Part shown: in pieces, positions 17,991-28,912 of the stretch
How the letters are laid out: each line of letters opens with the position of its first letter
Position numbering within the stretch: the first letter of the stretch is position 1
Source of the DNA: Streptomyces aquilus
GTDB lineage: Bacteria; Actinomycetota; Actinomycetes; Streptomycetales; Streptomycetaceae
Length of the DNA stretch: 64,000 bases
Assembly: GCF_003955715.1 (NCBI RefSeq)
Contig: NZ_CP034463.1
Span: forward strand, 8,866,001 to 8,930,000
Reading direction: 5' to 3'
Position numbers and translations under genes: made by a program
The notes under the pieces: generated by a model
Seen by the model: the letters and a program-made list of their open reading frames with translations, nothing else
The model's database searches: none
What the model was told of the DNA's origin: nothing

Positions 17991-18812
17991 ATGGAGCGTC
18001 CCGCCTGGGCCCCACGGAGCATCGACATCTCGGTGCCCAGTGTCTCGCGGATCTACGACTACTACCTGGGCGGCTCGCACAACTTCGAGGTCGACCGGGA
18101 AGCCGCTCGCAAGGCAATGGAGTTCATGCCGGGACTGCCCAAGATCATGCAGGCGAACCGGGCGTTCATGCGGCGGGCGGTGCGTTTCGCCGCCGAGCAG
18201 GGCATCTCCCAGTTCCTGGACATCGGTTCGGGCATCCCCACCTTCGGCAACGTCCACGAGGTGGCCCAGGCCGCCAGGCCCGACGCGCACGTCGTCTACG
18301 TCGACCACGACCCGGTGGCCGTCGCCCACAGCCAGGCCGTCCTCGCCGGGAACGAGCGCGCGGGCGTCGTCGCGGCGGACCTGCGCAAGCCGCAGGAGAT
18401 CCTCGCGAGCCCCGAAGTACAGCAACTGATCGACCTGAACCGGCCGGTGGCCCTGCTTCTCGTTGCCATACTGCACTTCGTGGAAGACGAGGACGACCCG
18501 TACGAGGCCGTGGCCGAGCTGCGCGACGCGCTCGCGCCCGGCAGCCTGCTGGTGCTCACGCATGCCTCGTACGAGGGAATCCCGCTGCCCGCGGAGCGGG
18601 CCGGGGGTGCGGTGGACGTGTACAAGGACATTCGCAACCCGCTGATCATGCGCTCGCGCGAACAGATCGCGCGGTTCTTCGAGGGGTACGACATGGTGGA
18701 ACCGGGACTGGTGCCGATGCCGCACTGGCGGCCGGAGACGGAGACCTGGGACCCTGAGGACGAGGATCCCTGGGCGTTCTCCGGGTTCGCCGGCGTGGGG
18801 CGTACCGCGTGA
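17991..18812 (+). CDS. S-adenosylmethionine-dependent methyltransferase (PF04672 family)
   Basis: A 273-residue member of the S-adenosyl methyltransferase family that is greatly expanded in Streptomyces. The N-terminal signature is SVSRIYDYYLGGSHNFEVD. The SAM-binding motif is FLDIGSGIPT, followed by the acidic loop HVVYVDHDPVAV. The substrates of this family are mostly unknown. The ATG has a GGAGAG site eight bases upstream. Its last four bases overlap the GTG start of the PAS-GGDEF-EAL gene, so translation of the two is coupled; the methyltransferase may act in the same signalling pathway, which is inference. Confidence 0.9.
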   Translation: MERPAWAPRSIDISVPSVSRIYDYYLGGSHNFEVDREAARKAMEFMPGLPKIMQANRAFMRRAVRFAAEQGISQFLDIGSGIPTFGNVHEVAQAARPDAHVVYVDHDPVAVAHSQAVLAGNERAGVVAADLRKPQEILASPEVQQLIDLNRPVALLLVAILHFVEDEDDPYEAVAELRDALAPGSLLVLTHASYEGIPLPAERAGGAVDVYKDIRNPLIMRSREQIARFFEGYDMVEPGLVPMPHWRPETETWDPEDEDPWAFSGFAGVGRTA

Positions 18813-20944
18813 TCGCCGAGCCGGACGGGCCGGAGGACAGACTGCGCCGGTTCGCGACGATCTGGAGCCGGGCGGTGTTCCCGGTGACCACGACGTCCTC
18901 GACCCGGCCCGAGTTCGAGGAACAACTCCTGCCGCTGGCCCGCCGGTTGAGCGAGGCGCTGCGGGCCAGGACCTTCGACGCCGACGAGGGCAGGGCCGTC
19001 GGCGCCGCGCTCGTCACGGTGCACTGCACCGACCCGGAGGCGCTCAGCCGGACGCTGGACTGCGTCGACGCCTATCTGGTGCTGTACTGCGGCGGCGACG
19101 GCGACCAGCAGGACCTGCGGGTGCGCGCCTCCCGTATCCAGCACGCCATGGCCGCCGGGTTCGCGCAGGCGCTGCGTGAGCGGACGCTGGCCGAGCAGGA
19201 GGCGATCTCCGCGGCCGCGCTGAAGGCGCAGGGCGTGGTCGCCGAGGCGCTGCACGCGAGTGAGGCCCGCTTCCGCGCGGTGTTCGAGGGCGCCGCCATA
19301 GGGATCGGCATGGCCGACCTCGACGGCAACATCCTCCAGGTCAACGAGGCGCTGCTGCGGATGTTCGGCATCACCGAGAAGGCGATGCTGGGCCGCAACG
19401 TGGCGGAGTGGACCCACCCCGAGGACGCGCCGCAGACCTGGACCCTCTACGACGAACTCGTCCGCGGCGACCGCGAGCACTACCACGTGGAGAAGGCGTT
19501 CTCCCGCCCTGACGGAACGGTCCTGTGGACCAACCTCACGGTCTCCCTGCTGCGCGACGCGGACGGCAACCCGCAGTACCAGCTGGCGCTGATGGAGGAC
19601 ACCACCGAGCGCCGGCTCCTCAACCTCCGGCTGCGCTACGAGGCCACCCACGACGCGCTCACCGGCCTGCCCAACCGCACCTTCTTCTTCGAACGCCTGG
19701 AGAAGGCGCTCGGCGCGGGCAAGGGTCAGCGGTTCGGGCTGTGCTACCTCGACCTCGACGGCTTCAAGACCATCAACGACAGCCTCGGCCACGCGGCCGG
19801 CGACCGGCTGCTCGTCGAGGTGGCCGACCGGCTCCAGTCCTGCACGACCGCGCCCGGTGAGATGGTCGCTCGTCTGGGCGGTGACGAGTTCGTGGCGCTG
19901 ACGACGGGGACCGACACCGAGCGCGGGGTCGACGAGCTCGCCTCGCGGATCATGAACGCGCTGGTCGCCCCGGTCAGCGTCGACGGCCGTGAGCTGACCG
20001 TGCGCGGCAGCATCGGCATCGTCGAGGGCCCGGCCGGGGAGCGCAGCGCGGCGGAGGTGCTGCGCAGCGCCGACATCACGATGTACCGGGCCAAGGCCTC
20101 GGGCGGCAACCGCTTCGAGCTGGCGGACGCGGAGGCGGACGCGCGGGCGATCACCCGGCACGGCCTGACGACCGCGCTGCCCACGGCCCTGGACCGGGGC
20201 GAGTTCTTCATCGAGTACCAGCCGCTGGTCCACCTCGGCGACGGCAGCGTCCGCGGCGCCGAGGCCCTGGTCCGCTGGCTGCATCCGCAGCACGGCGTCC
20301 TCGGCCCCGACCGGTTCATCCCGCTCGCCGAGCACACCGGTCTGATCGTCCCGCTGGGCCGCTGGGTCCTGGAACAGTCCGTCCGGCAGGCCCGTGACTG
20401 GCGCGAGCGGCACGCGGACGCAGGGCCGATGCGCATCAACGTCAACCTCTCGCCGTGCCAGCTCACCCACCCCGGCCTGGTGCAGGACACGGTGGACATC
20501 CTGGAGCGCACGGGCGTCGAGCCCGACGCGCTCTGCCTGGAGGTCACCGAGTCGGCGCTGATCGGCGCGGACGACGACCTGCTCAAGCCCTTGCGCCGGC
20601 TGGCCGAGATGGGCGTCGACATCGCCCTGGACGACTTCGGCACCGGCTACTCGAACCTGGCGAACCTGCGCCGCCTGCCGGTGAGCATCCTCAAGCTGGA
20701 CCGCTCCTTCACCCAGAGCATGCAGCAGTTCCCGGCCGACCCCGTCGACCTGAAGATCGTCGAGGGCATCGTCTCGCTCGCGCACAGCCTGGACCTCGCG
20801 GTCACGGTCGAGGGCGTGGAGACCGGCGCCCAGGCCGAGCAGCTGCGGATACTGGGCTGCGACACGGCCCAGGGCTGGTACTACGCCCGGCCCGGCCCGC
20901 CGGAGCGGCTGCACCAGCTGGCGCTGGTGGACGCGACGGGGTGA
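18809..20944 (+). CDS. rmdA: PAS-GGDEF-EAL c-di-GMP enzyme, RmdA-type
   Basis: A 711-residue cytoplasmic protein that can in principle make and degrade cyclic di-GMP, the second messenger that holds Streptomyces in vegetative growth through BldD. The N-terminal 145 residues are helical, PAS/PAC spans about 148-272, GGDEF about 275-438 with the active site intact at 357-361 (RLGGDEF), and EAL about 455-705 with EAL at 485-487, DDFGTGYSN and KLDRSF all present. No RxxD inhibitory site precedes GGDEF. The domain order and neighbourhood match RmdA (SCO0928) of S. coelicolor, in which both activities were reported. The start is GTG at 18809, overlapping the methyltransferase stop. Confidence 0.9.
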   Translation: MIAEPDGPEDRLRRFATIWSRAVFPVTTTSSTRPEFEEQLLPLARRLSEALRARTFDADEGRAVGAALVTVHCTDPEALSRTLDCVDAYLVLYCGGDGDQQDLRVRASRIQHAMAAGFAQALRERTLAEQEAISAAALKAQGVVAEALHASEARFRAVFEGAAIGIGMADLDGNILQVNEALLRMFGITEKAMLGRNVAEWTHPEDAPQTWTLYDELVRGDREHYHVEKAFSRPDGTVLWTNLTVSLLRDADGNPQYQLALMEDTTERRLLNLRLRYEATHDALTGLPNRTFFFERLEKALGAGKGQRFGLCYLDLDGFKTINDSLGHAAGDRLLVEVADRLQSCTTAPGEMVARLGGDEFVALTTGTDTERGVDELASRIMNALVAPVSVDGRELTVRGSIGIVEGPAGERSAAEVLRSADITMYRAKASGGNRFELADAEADARAITRHGLTTALPTALDRGEFFIEYQPLVHLGDGSVRGAEALVRWLHPQHGVLGPDRFIPLAEHTGLIVPLGRWVLEQSVRQARDWRERHADAGPMRINVNLSPCQLTHPGLVQDTVDILERTGVEPDALCLEVTESALIGADDDLLKPLRRLAEMGVDIALDDFGTGYSNLANLRRLPVSILKLDRSFTQSMQQFPADPVDLKIVEGIVSLAHSLDLAVTVEGVETGAQAEQLRILGCDTAQGWYYARPGPPERLHQLALVDATG

Positions 20945-21068
20945 GGACCGTGGCCGCGCGGTGATCCGTGCGGTGGCTGTCCGGTGAACCGTTGCGGTGG
21001 CTGGCCGGTGTCCCCCTTCCTACGATCGAAGAGGGGCCACCGGCACCCTGAGCGGAGGGAGCGCGGAC

Positions 21069-21524
21069 ATGGACGTCACCAACATGCGTCGCCTCTTCGA
21101 GGCCCACCGCGAGGCCGAGGCGGCGCGCGACATCGACTCGATCCTCCAGACCTTCGTCGACGACTGCTTCCTGGAGACCCAGGCCCTGGGGCTGCGCAGT
21201 CAGGGGCGGGACGCGGTGCGAGCCGCGTACGAACAGCAGTACTTCATCGCCTTCCCGGACCTCACTCCGCAGGACGAGGGCATCGCCTTCGGTGACCAGG
21301 TCATCGTGGTGTGGGGGACGCTGCGCGGCACGAGCCGGGGCGACTGGCTCGGGGTTCCGCCCGGTGGAGGTTCCTTCGAGGTGCCCTTCGCCAACGTCGT
21401 CCCCTTCGAGCAGGGCCTCATGGCCGGCGAGACGATCTACTTCGACCTGGCCACGCTGTGCGAACAGGCGAGGATCCCGCTGGACGCCGTACGGCAGGCA
21501 GCGGCGGAGCGTAGGGCGCGCTAG
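21069..21524 (+). CDS. SnoaL/NTF2-like protein
   Basis: A 151-residue protein with the NTF2-like cone fold pattern: a long first helix (MRRLFEAHREAEAARDIDSI), then AAYEQQYFIAFPDLTPQDEGIAFGDQVIVVWGTLRGT, which is the usual beta-sheet half of SnoaL-like polyketide cyclases and related ester-cyclase or limonene-epoxide-hydrolase-like proteins. No specific catalytic residues identify a reaction, and there is no polyketide cluster nearby. The ATG at 21069 follows a GGAGGGAG site. It is convergent with the LysR gene; the gap is only seven bases. Confidence 0.75.
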   Translation: MDVTNMRRLFEAHREAEAARDIDSILQTFVDDCFLETQALGLRSQGRDAVRAAYEQQYFIAFPDLTPQDEGIAFGDQVIVVWGTLRGTSRGDWLGVPPGGGSFEVPFANVVPFEQGLMAGETIYFDLATLCEQARIPLDAVRQAAAERRAR

Positions 21525-21531
21525 CGGGCCG

Positions 21532-22416
21532 TCACCTTTCGAGCAGCATCCGCTGCAACTCCCGTGCGGCGCGCGGCGGTGCCACGTCGCTGCGGTGGGC
21601 CAAGGCGATCGTGCGGTGCAGACCGGGACGGGCGAGCGGCGTGACCCGGAGGCCCCGGCCGGAACGCGCCGCGACCATGCGCGGTACGACGGCCACCCCC
21701 AGCCCCGCGCGCACGAACCCCAGCACCGCGTCCATCTCCCCGCCCTCCACCGCGAAGTCCGGCTCGAAGCCCTCGGCACGACAGGCGGCGACCGTCAGTT
21801 CGCGCAGGTCGTAGCCGTGCCGGAACATCACCAGACGTTCGCCCTCCAGGTCGGCGATGCGTACGGTGCGGCGGCCGTCGCCCGGCTTGGGAGCCTCCGG
21901 GGACGAGACCACCACCAGGTCCTCCCGCAGCAGCTCCACCGTCGTCAGCGCGGGGGAGGGTGTCGGGAGCGGGAGCACGACCAGCGCGAGGTCCAGGGCG
22001 CCACGGGCCAGTTCGCGGACCAGGTCGTGGGAGCCACCCTCCTCGATGAGGAGCCGGATGCCGGGATAGCGGTCGTGGAAGGCGCGCAGGACGTCCGGGA
22101 GGAGACCGGTGCACAGGCTGGGGGTCGCGCCCAGGCGGACCCGGCCGCTGCGCAGCTGGACCAGTTCCTGCACCTCGTACCGGGCGGTGTCCGCGTCGGC
22201 CAGGATGCGGCGGGCGAGCGGGAGCAGGGCCTCGCCCGCGTCGGTGAGGGTGATGTTGCCCCGGGCCCGGAGGAACAGGTCCGCGCCCAGCTCCCGCTCC
22301 AGCGCCTTGATCTGCTGGGACAGCGACGGCTGGGCGACGTGGACCAGGTCCGCGGCCCGGGTGAAGTGCCTGGTCTCGGCGACCGCCACGAAGTACTGGA
22401 GCTGCGTGAACTGCAT
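21532..22416 (-). CDS. LysR-family regulator divergent from sdhCAB
   Basis: A 294-residue LysR-type regulator. The winged helix-turn-helix occupies residues 1-60 (TRAADLVHVAQPSLSQQIKALE), and the effector-binding half has the two typical periplasmic-binding-like lobes. It is divergent from the succinate dehydrogenase operon with about 90 bases between the start codons. A T-N11-A inverted repeat (22437-22451) lies in that gap. LysR regulators usually control their divergent neighbour, so regulation of sdhCAB in response to a small organic acid is a reasonable inference. Confidence 0.9.
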   Translation of the reverse strand: MQFTQLQYFVAVAETRHFTRAADLVHVAQPSLSQQIKALERELGADLFLRARGNITLTDAGEALLPLARRILADADTARYEVQELVQLRSGRVRLGATPSLCTGLLPDVLRAFHDRYPGIRLLIEEGGSHDLVRELARGALDLALVVLPLPTPSPALTTVELLREDLVVVSSPEAPKPGDGRRTVRIADLEGERLVMFRHGYDLRELTVAACRAEGFEPDFAVEGGEMDAVLGFVRAGLGVAVVPRMVAARSGRGLRVTPLARPGLHRTIALAHRSDVAPPRAARELQRMLLER

Positions 22417-22436
22417 GGCCGTACGATAACCGCTCG

Positions 22437-22451
22437 ATAGCCACAGCCTAT
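22437..22451. promoter_or_regulatory. predicted LysR-type box (T-N11-A)
   Basis: ATAG-CCACAGC-CTAT, a dyad with the canonical LysR T-N11-A spacing, 21 bases ahead of the LysR gene and about 55 bases ahead of sdhC. Confidence 0.6.
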
Positions 22452-22505
22452 GGAAACAAGGCGGACCATGTCTTGGACCGATGGGGCCGCACGGCCCTAG
22501 CGTTC

Positions 22506-23219
22506 ATGAACATGGCACTGGCAACGCGGACGGACCGACGGCCGTCCATGGCACGCACCGTGTGGGACAGCTCCGTCGGCAAGAAGACGGTGATGGCCGT
22601 CAGCGGGCTGATCATGCTGTCGTACCTGGTCGTCCACATGATCGGGAACCTGAAGATCTTCTTCGGGGCCGGCGAGTTCAACCACTACGCGCACTGGCTG
22701 CGCACCCTCGGCGAGCCGTTCATGCACTACGAGTGGACGCTGTGGGTCATCCGCGTCGTCCTCGTCGTCGCGGTCGTCGCGCACGCCGTCTCCGCCTACC
22801 AGCTCAGCCGCCGCGACATCAAGGCGCGACCCACCAAGTACGTCCACGGCAAGCCGCGGGCCAGCTACGCGACCCGCACCATGCGCTGGGGCGGCATCAT
22901 CCTCGGCCTCTTCATCGTCTGGCACATCCTGGACCTGACGACCGGCACTGTGCACTCGGGCGGCTTCCAGGAGGGGCACCCCTACCAGAACGTCGTGGAC
23001 ACCTTCTCCACCTGGTACGGCAACGTCATCTACATCGTCGCGATGCTCGCCCTCGGCCTGCACGTCCGGCACGGCTTCTGGAGCGCCGCCCAGACCCTCG
23101 GCGCCGGCAGCCGCACCCGCGACCGCGCCCTGAAGGCCACGGCCAACGTCCTCGCACTGCTGCTCACGGCCGGCTTCATCGCCGTACCCGTGGGCGTCAT
23201 GACCGGAGTGGTGAGCTGA
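22506..23219 (+). CDS. sdhC: succinate dehydrogenase/fumarate reductase cytochrome b subunit
   Basis: A 237-residue membrane anchor with five hydrophobic helices (about 28-45, 73-95, 122-140, 170-187 and 212-230 of this form), the single-polypeptide di-haem type B arrangement. Likely haem ligands are the histidines in [26 protein letters not shown] and GLHVRHGF. It binds menaquinone and anchors the flavoprotein and iron-sulphur subunits. The start may be ATG 22506 or ATG 22512; an in-frame ATG further up at 22473 is also possible. It is the first gene of a tight sdhCAB operon, two bases before sdhA. Confidence 0.92.
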   Translation: MNMALATRTDRRPSMARTVWDSSVGKKTVMAVSGLIMLSYLVVHMIGNLKIFFGAGEFNHYAHWLRTLGEPFMHYEWTLWVIRVVLVVAVVAHAVSAYQLSRRDIKARPTKYVHGKPRASYATRTMRWGGIILGLFIVWHILDLTTGTVHSGGFQEGHPYQNVVDTFSTWYGNVIYIVAMLALGLHVRHGFWSAAQTLGAGSRTRDRALKATANVLALLLTAGFIAVPVGVMTGVVS

Positions 23220-23221
23220 AC

Positions 23222-25167
<1,946 letters not shown>

Positions 25168-25171
<4 letters not shown>

Positions 25172-25917
25172 AGCTCACCCTGCGCGTCTGGCGGCAGAAG
25201 AACGCCGACGCCGAAGGCGCCATGTCCACGTACGAGGTGGACGGCATCTCCTCCGACATGTCCTTCCTGGAGATGCTCGACACGCTCAACGAGGAGCTCA
25301 TCCTGCGCGGTGAGGACCCCGTCGCCTTCGACCACGACTGCCGCGAGGGCATCTGCGGCGCCTGCTCACTCGTCATCAACGGCGACGCCCACGGGCCCGA
25401 GCGCACCACCACCTGCCAACTGCACATGCGGTCCTTCAAGGACGGCGACACGATCGACATCGAGCCGTGGCGGGCGTCGGCGTTCCCGGTGATCAAGGAC
25501 CTGGTCGTGGACCGGTCGGCCTTCGACCGGATCATCCAGGCGGGCGGCTACATCACCGCGCCGACGGGTGCCGCGCCGGAGGCGCATGCCACGCCGGTGC
25601 CCAAGCCGGACGCCGACTTCGCCTTCGAGCACGCCGAGTGCATCGGCTGCGGGGCGTGTGTCGCCGCGTGCCCCAACGGGGCGGCGATGCTGTTCACCTC
25701 CGCCAAGGTCAACCACCTGAACGTGCTGCCGCAGGGGGCGCCCGAGCGGGAGACGCGGGTCCTGGACATGGTGGCGCAGATGGACGAGGAGGGCTTCGGC
25801 GGCTGCACCCTCACCGGCGAGTGCGCGACCGCCTGCCCGAAGGGCATCCCGCTGATGTCGATCACGAGCATGAACAAGGAGTGGCTGCGGGCCACGCGCA
25901 AGGTCGCCAAGAGGTAG
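25168..25917 (+). CDS. sdhB: succinate dehydrogenase/fumarate reductase iron-sulphur subunit
   Basis: A 249-residue electron-transfer subunit. The plant-type [2Fe-2S] site is formed by [15 protein letters not shown] and the later Cys in TTTCQLHM. The C-terminal half carries the two ferredoxin-like clusters, [15 protein letters not shown] and [16 protein letters not shown]. It links the flavin of SdhA to the haems of SdhC. The first base overlaps the sdhA stop. The last codons (KVAKR, stop) are partly repeated 35 bases downstream, outside the frame. Confidence 0.95.
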
Positions 25918-25955
25918 ACCCGCCGGTCACTGGCGAGGTCGCCAAGAGGCAGACC
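25901..25955. repeat. 20-base direct repeat at the sdhB 3' end
   Basis: AGGTCGCCAAGAGGTAGACC at 25901-25920 includes the sdhB stop codon and recurs with one mismatch at 25936-25955 (TAG becomes CAG). The offset is 35 bases, so it is out of frame. Confidence 0.8.
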
Positions 25956-25989
25956 GCACAAGGACGTTCGCCGACAGGGTGCGGACGGG

Positions 25990-26019
25990 CGGGGCCGGGA
26001 GTGGTGCTCCCCGGCCCCG
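25990..26019 (+). terminator. terminator of the sdhCAB operon
   Basis: Arms CGGGGCCGGGAG and CTCCCCGGCCCCG pair over 12 bases with one bulge and a five-base loop, 73 bases past the sdhB stop, followed by a T-containing run. Confidence 0.75.
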
Positions 26020-26051
26020 TCTCGCGTTCCCGGCCTCGATAGCCTGTGCGC

Positions 26052-27077
26052 ATGATCTTCGGAACACAGACGGGGGAGCGGTTCCTCGAGGCCGTCACCG
26101 CATTCGAGACCGCGGTGCGCGGACAGGACCCGGACGGGGCCGAGCGCGCGTTCCAGGAGCTGCACCGCAGCCTCGGCGAGGCGGGCCCGCACGAGACCGC
26201 GCAGGCCGCACCCCGGCTCGCCGCGCTGCTCCCCGAGGTGCCGCCGGGGCCGCGCGGCGTCGTGGCGGTGATCGTCGGCGCGTGCGTGGAACGCGGCGCG
26301 GACCCGCGGCCCTGCGCCCCGTATGTCTTCGTGGAGCTGGCCGAAACCCTCGCCGAGATCGGGGAGTTCTGCGAACGCTGGCAGGAGACCGGCGGCGGCG
26401 ACCACCCCCACCCGGACGACAGCGACGCCCACCCGGCCCTCTTCGAGCGGGTGGGCCCCGAAGCGGCCCTGGCCTGGCTGTCGTTGCCCCAGTTCGAGAT
26501 GGCCTGCCTCGCCCTGCTCAACGACCCCGGCGTGCGCACCGCGCTGGACAGGTCGCTGCGCGCCCGGCTGGTGCGGGCGGTCACCGCGGTCGAGGAGACG
26601 ACCGGGCACCAGTTCAAGTGCCTGAAGTACGCGCTGCTCGTCCTCGACGACGAACCGCTGGTCGTCCTGCACCGCCCGTCCGGCACCGGCTACCGGATGC
26701 GCATGGGCGGCATAGGCGACAACTTCCAGCTGCACACCCTCCTCGCGGACCTCCTCGTCGGCGGCGGTCACGTGCCCGGCCGGGCCCCGTCGCCGCAGGA
26801 GGTCGCCGTGTGCCGGGACGCGCCCGGACAGGTGCACACCGTGGGCTCCTTCAACCTCATGACACCCGGCGGGGAGTGGGTGTGGAACGAGGGCACCCCG
26901 GCCGACATCCCCGTCGTCGACGGCGTACGCCTGCTCGTCCTGGACCCGCCGGCCTACGAGCGCAGCTGGCCCTCGGGCCGGTTCTTCCCGAACATGACCG
27001 GAGACCTCGTCCTGGAGCGCGTCCTCGACGAGGCGGAGACGCGCTACTGGCTGGAAGGTTGCGTCCCGGCCACGTGA
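26052..27077 (+). CDS. conserved uncharacterised protein, 341 aa
   Basis: I do not recognise a domain. The N-terminal 230 residues are mainly helical with repeated leucine and acidic residues (EAVTAFETAVRGQDPDGAE, FVELAETLAEIGEFCERW), somewhat like a helical repeat. The C-terminal third is beta-rich (YRMRMGGIGDNFQLHTLLADLL, VHTVGSFNLMTPGGEWVWNEG). There is no signal peptide or membrane helix. The ATG at 26052 is preceded by a TAGCCT -10-like box only nine bases away, suggesting a leaderless message; a GTG two codons earlier is possible. It lies between sdhB and olsB and is probably transcribed alone. Confidence 0.7.
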   Translation: MIFGTQTGERFLEAVTAFETAVRGQDPDGAERAFQELHRSLGEAGPHETAQAAPRLAALLPEVPPGPRGVVAVIVGACVERGADPRPCAPYVFVELAETLAEIGEFCERWQETGGGDHPHPDDSDAHPALFERVGPEAALAWLSLPQFEMACLALLNDPGVRTALDRSLRARLVRAVTAVEETTGHQFKCLKYALLVLDDEPLVVLHRPSGTGYRMRMGGIGDNFQLHTLLADLLVGGGHVPGRAPSPQEVAVCRDAPGQVHTVGSFNLMTPGGEWVWNEGTPADIPVVDGVRLLVLDPPAYERSWPSGRFFPNMTGDLVLERVLDEAETRYWLEGCVPAT

Positions 27078-27232
27078 CGGTCACGGACCACGGCGTTCAA
27101 CAACCCCACATCCCGGCTCCCGCCCCCGGTCATGTACCGGCCAGACGGCATCGGAAGAACAGGTACGCGCAGGTCGTTCCCGCCGGCCTGTTCTTCCCCT
27201 CAGGCCGACCGGCCCGTGACCTGGAGTGAGCC

Positions 27233-28000
27233 ATGACCGCCGTATCCGCTCTGGACTCCCCGCCCCTCTCCGCCACCCCCACCCGCTACACCGTCTCCCT
27301 GGCCCGTGACGAGGCCGACGTGCGCGCCGCCCAGCGGCTGCGGCACGACGTGTTCGCCGGCGAGATGGGCGCCCTGCTCGCGAGCCCCCAGCCGGGGCAC
27401 GACGTCGACGCCTTCGACGCCTACTGCGACCACCTGCTCGTCACCGACACGAGCACCGGACAGGTCGTCGGCACCTACCGGCTGCTGCCGCCCGAGCGGG
27501 CCGCGATCGCCGGACGCCTGTACTCCGAGGGCGAGTTCGACCTCGCCCCGCTCGACGCGCTGCGCCCCGGCCTGGTCGAGGTCGGCCGCTCCTGCGTGCA
27601 CCCCGACCACCGGGACGGCGCCGTCATCTCGCTCATCTGGGCCGGCATCGCCCGCTACATGATCGACCGCGGCCACGAGTGGCTGGCCGGCTGCTGCTCC
27701 ATCCCGCTCGCCGACGGCGGCGCACTGGCCTCCGCGACCTGGGACCGGGTGCGGGCCAAGCACCTGGCGCCGGAGGAGTTCCGGGTGCGCCCGCTGCTGC
27801 CGTGGGTCCCCGGCGAGCCCGCCGCCGGACGCGGCGAGCTGCCCGCCCTGTTGCGCGGCTACCTCCGGCTCGGCGCCTGGGTCTGCGGGGAGCCCGCCCA
27901 CGACCCGGACTTCGGGGTCGCCGACCTGTACGTGCTGCTGTCGATGCGCCGGGTCAACCCGCGCTATCTGCGGCACTTCCTCTCCCTCGTGCCGGCCTGA
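27233..28000 (+). CDS. olsB: ornithine N-acyltransferase OlsB-type (GNAT fold)
   Basis: A 255-residue acyltransferase of the hemolysin/OlsB group, which joins a 3-hydroxy fatty acyl chain from acyl carrier protein to the alpha-amino group of ornithine, the first step in ornithine lipid synthesis. Typical motifs are RLRHDVFAGEMGALL near residue 35, TYRLLPPE, LVEVGRSCVHPDHRDG and AGIARYMIDRGHEWLAGCCSIP. The next gene is an olsA-type acyltransferase whose start overlaps this stop by one base, the same pairing as the ornithine-lipid genes described in S. coelicolor (SCO0921-SCO0920). Start ATG 27233 has a GGAGTGAG site. Confidence 0.88.
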   Translation: MTAVSALDSPPLSATPTRYTVSLARDEADVRAAQRLRHDVFAGEMGALLASPQPGHDVDAFDAYCDHLLVTDTSTGQVVGTYRLLPPERAAIAGRLYSEGEFDLAPLDALRPGLVEVGRSCVHPDHRDGAVISLIWAGIARYMIDRGHEWLAGCCSIPLADGGALASATWDRVRAKHLAPEEFRVRPLLPWVPGEPAAGRGELPALLRGYLRLGAWVCGEPAHDPDFGVADLYVLLSMRRVNPRYLRHFLSLVPA

Positions 28001-28809
28001 TGAGCGTCTGGCTGCCGAGCGCGCCCTGCACCCCGGGGACGTGCGTGGAGCCGACGGGGTCCGCCACGGCCGTACCGCGTGCCGTGCTGCGGCTCGTGGC
28101 GGTCGTGGCCCTGGTGCTCGCCGGGGTCGCGCTGCTGCCGCTCGGCGGGCGGATCCCCGCCGAGGTGGTCAGGCGGTGGTGCCGGTGGATCGTACGGGCC
28201 GCCGGGGTCCGGGTCCGTGTCACCGGCACCGCCGCGCCCACCGGCGGCACCCTGCTGGTCGCCAACCACATCTCCTGGCTGGACATCCCGCTGCTCGGCG
28301 CCGTGCGCCCGGCGCGGATGGTCGCCAAGGCCGAGATCCGGCGGTGGCCGGTGGCGGGCGCGCTCGCCGCCAGGGGCGGGGTCCTGTTCATCGACCGGGA
28401 CCGGCTGCGCGCCCTCCCGGACACGGTCGACCACATCGCCCGCGTGCTGCGCGCCGGCCAGGCGGTCGGCGTCTTCCCCGAGGGCAGCACCTGGTGCGGA
28501 CGCGCCCAGGGCACCTTCCGCCGCGCCGCTTTCCAGGCCGCCCTGGACGCGCGGGTCCCGGTCCAGCCGGTGCGGCTGCGCTACCGCTTGGACGGCGGTA
28601 CGGCCAGCACCGCGCCCGCGTTCGTCGGCGAGGACAGTCTGCTCGCCTCGGTGTGGCGGGTGGTGTCGGCGCGGGGGCTGGTGGCGGAGGTGGAGATACG
28701 GGAGGCCATTCCGTACGGCAGCCACCCCGACCGGCGCTCGCTCGCGCTGGCCGTGCAGCCGGGAGCGACGTCTCAACCGGGTTGGATCCACTCGGCGTTG
28801 GTGGCGTAG
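28000..28809 (+). CDS. olsA: 1-acylglycerol-3-phosphate acyltransferase family, OlsA-type
   Basis: A 269-residue membrane-associated O-acyltransferase. A hydrophobic stretch at about 25-45 anchors it. The family motifs follow: NHISWLDIP (the HxxxxD catalytic box) near residue 88, a LFIDRDR motif, and FPEGSTWCG. In ornithine lipid synthesis OlsA adds the second acyl chain to lyso-ornithine lipid. The family also includes ordinary PlsC, so the OlsA assignment rests on translational overlap with olsB (TGATG). Ornithine lipids are phosphate-free, so phosphate limitation is a plausible inducing condition; I saw no clear PHO box upstream. Confidence 0.85.
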   Translation: MSVWLPSAPCTPGTCVEPTGSATAVPRAVLRLVAVVALVLAGVALLPLGGRIPAEVVRRWCRWIVRAAGVRVRVTGTAAPTGGTLLVANHISWLDIPLLGAVRPARMVAKAEIRRWPVAGALAARGGVLFIDRDRLRALPDTVDHIARVLRAGQAVGVFPEGSTWCGRAQGTFRRAAFQAALDARVPVQPVRLRYRLDGGTASTAPAFVGEDSLLASVWRVVSARGLVAEVEIREAIPYGSHPDRRSLALAVQPGATSQPGWIHSALVA

Positions 28810-28912
28810 AACGTGTAGGTACCGCAGGCCGGTCGACACCCGTGAGCCACCCTGAGACTCTTCCTCGGCAGGCCATGCCTGTGCCGGCGAACTCGCCATC
28901 GAGGGAGTGGAC

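Noticed and set aside
18296..20914. 872-codon frame antisense to rmdA
   Set aside because: Same reason: composition-driven shadow of a well-defined PAS-GGDEF-EAL gene.
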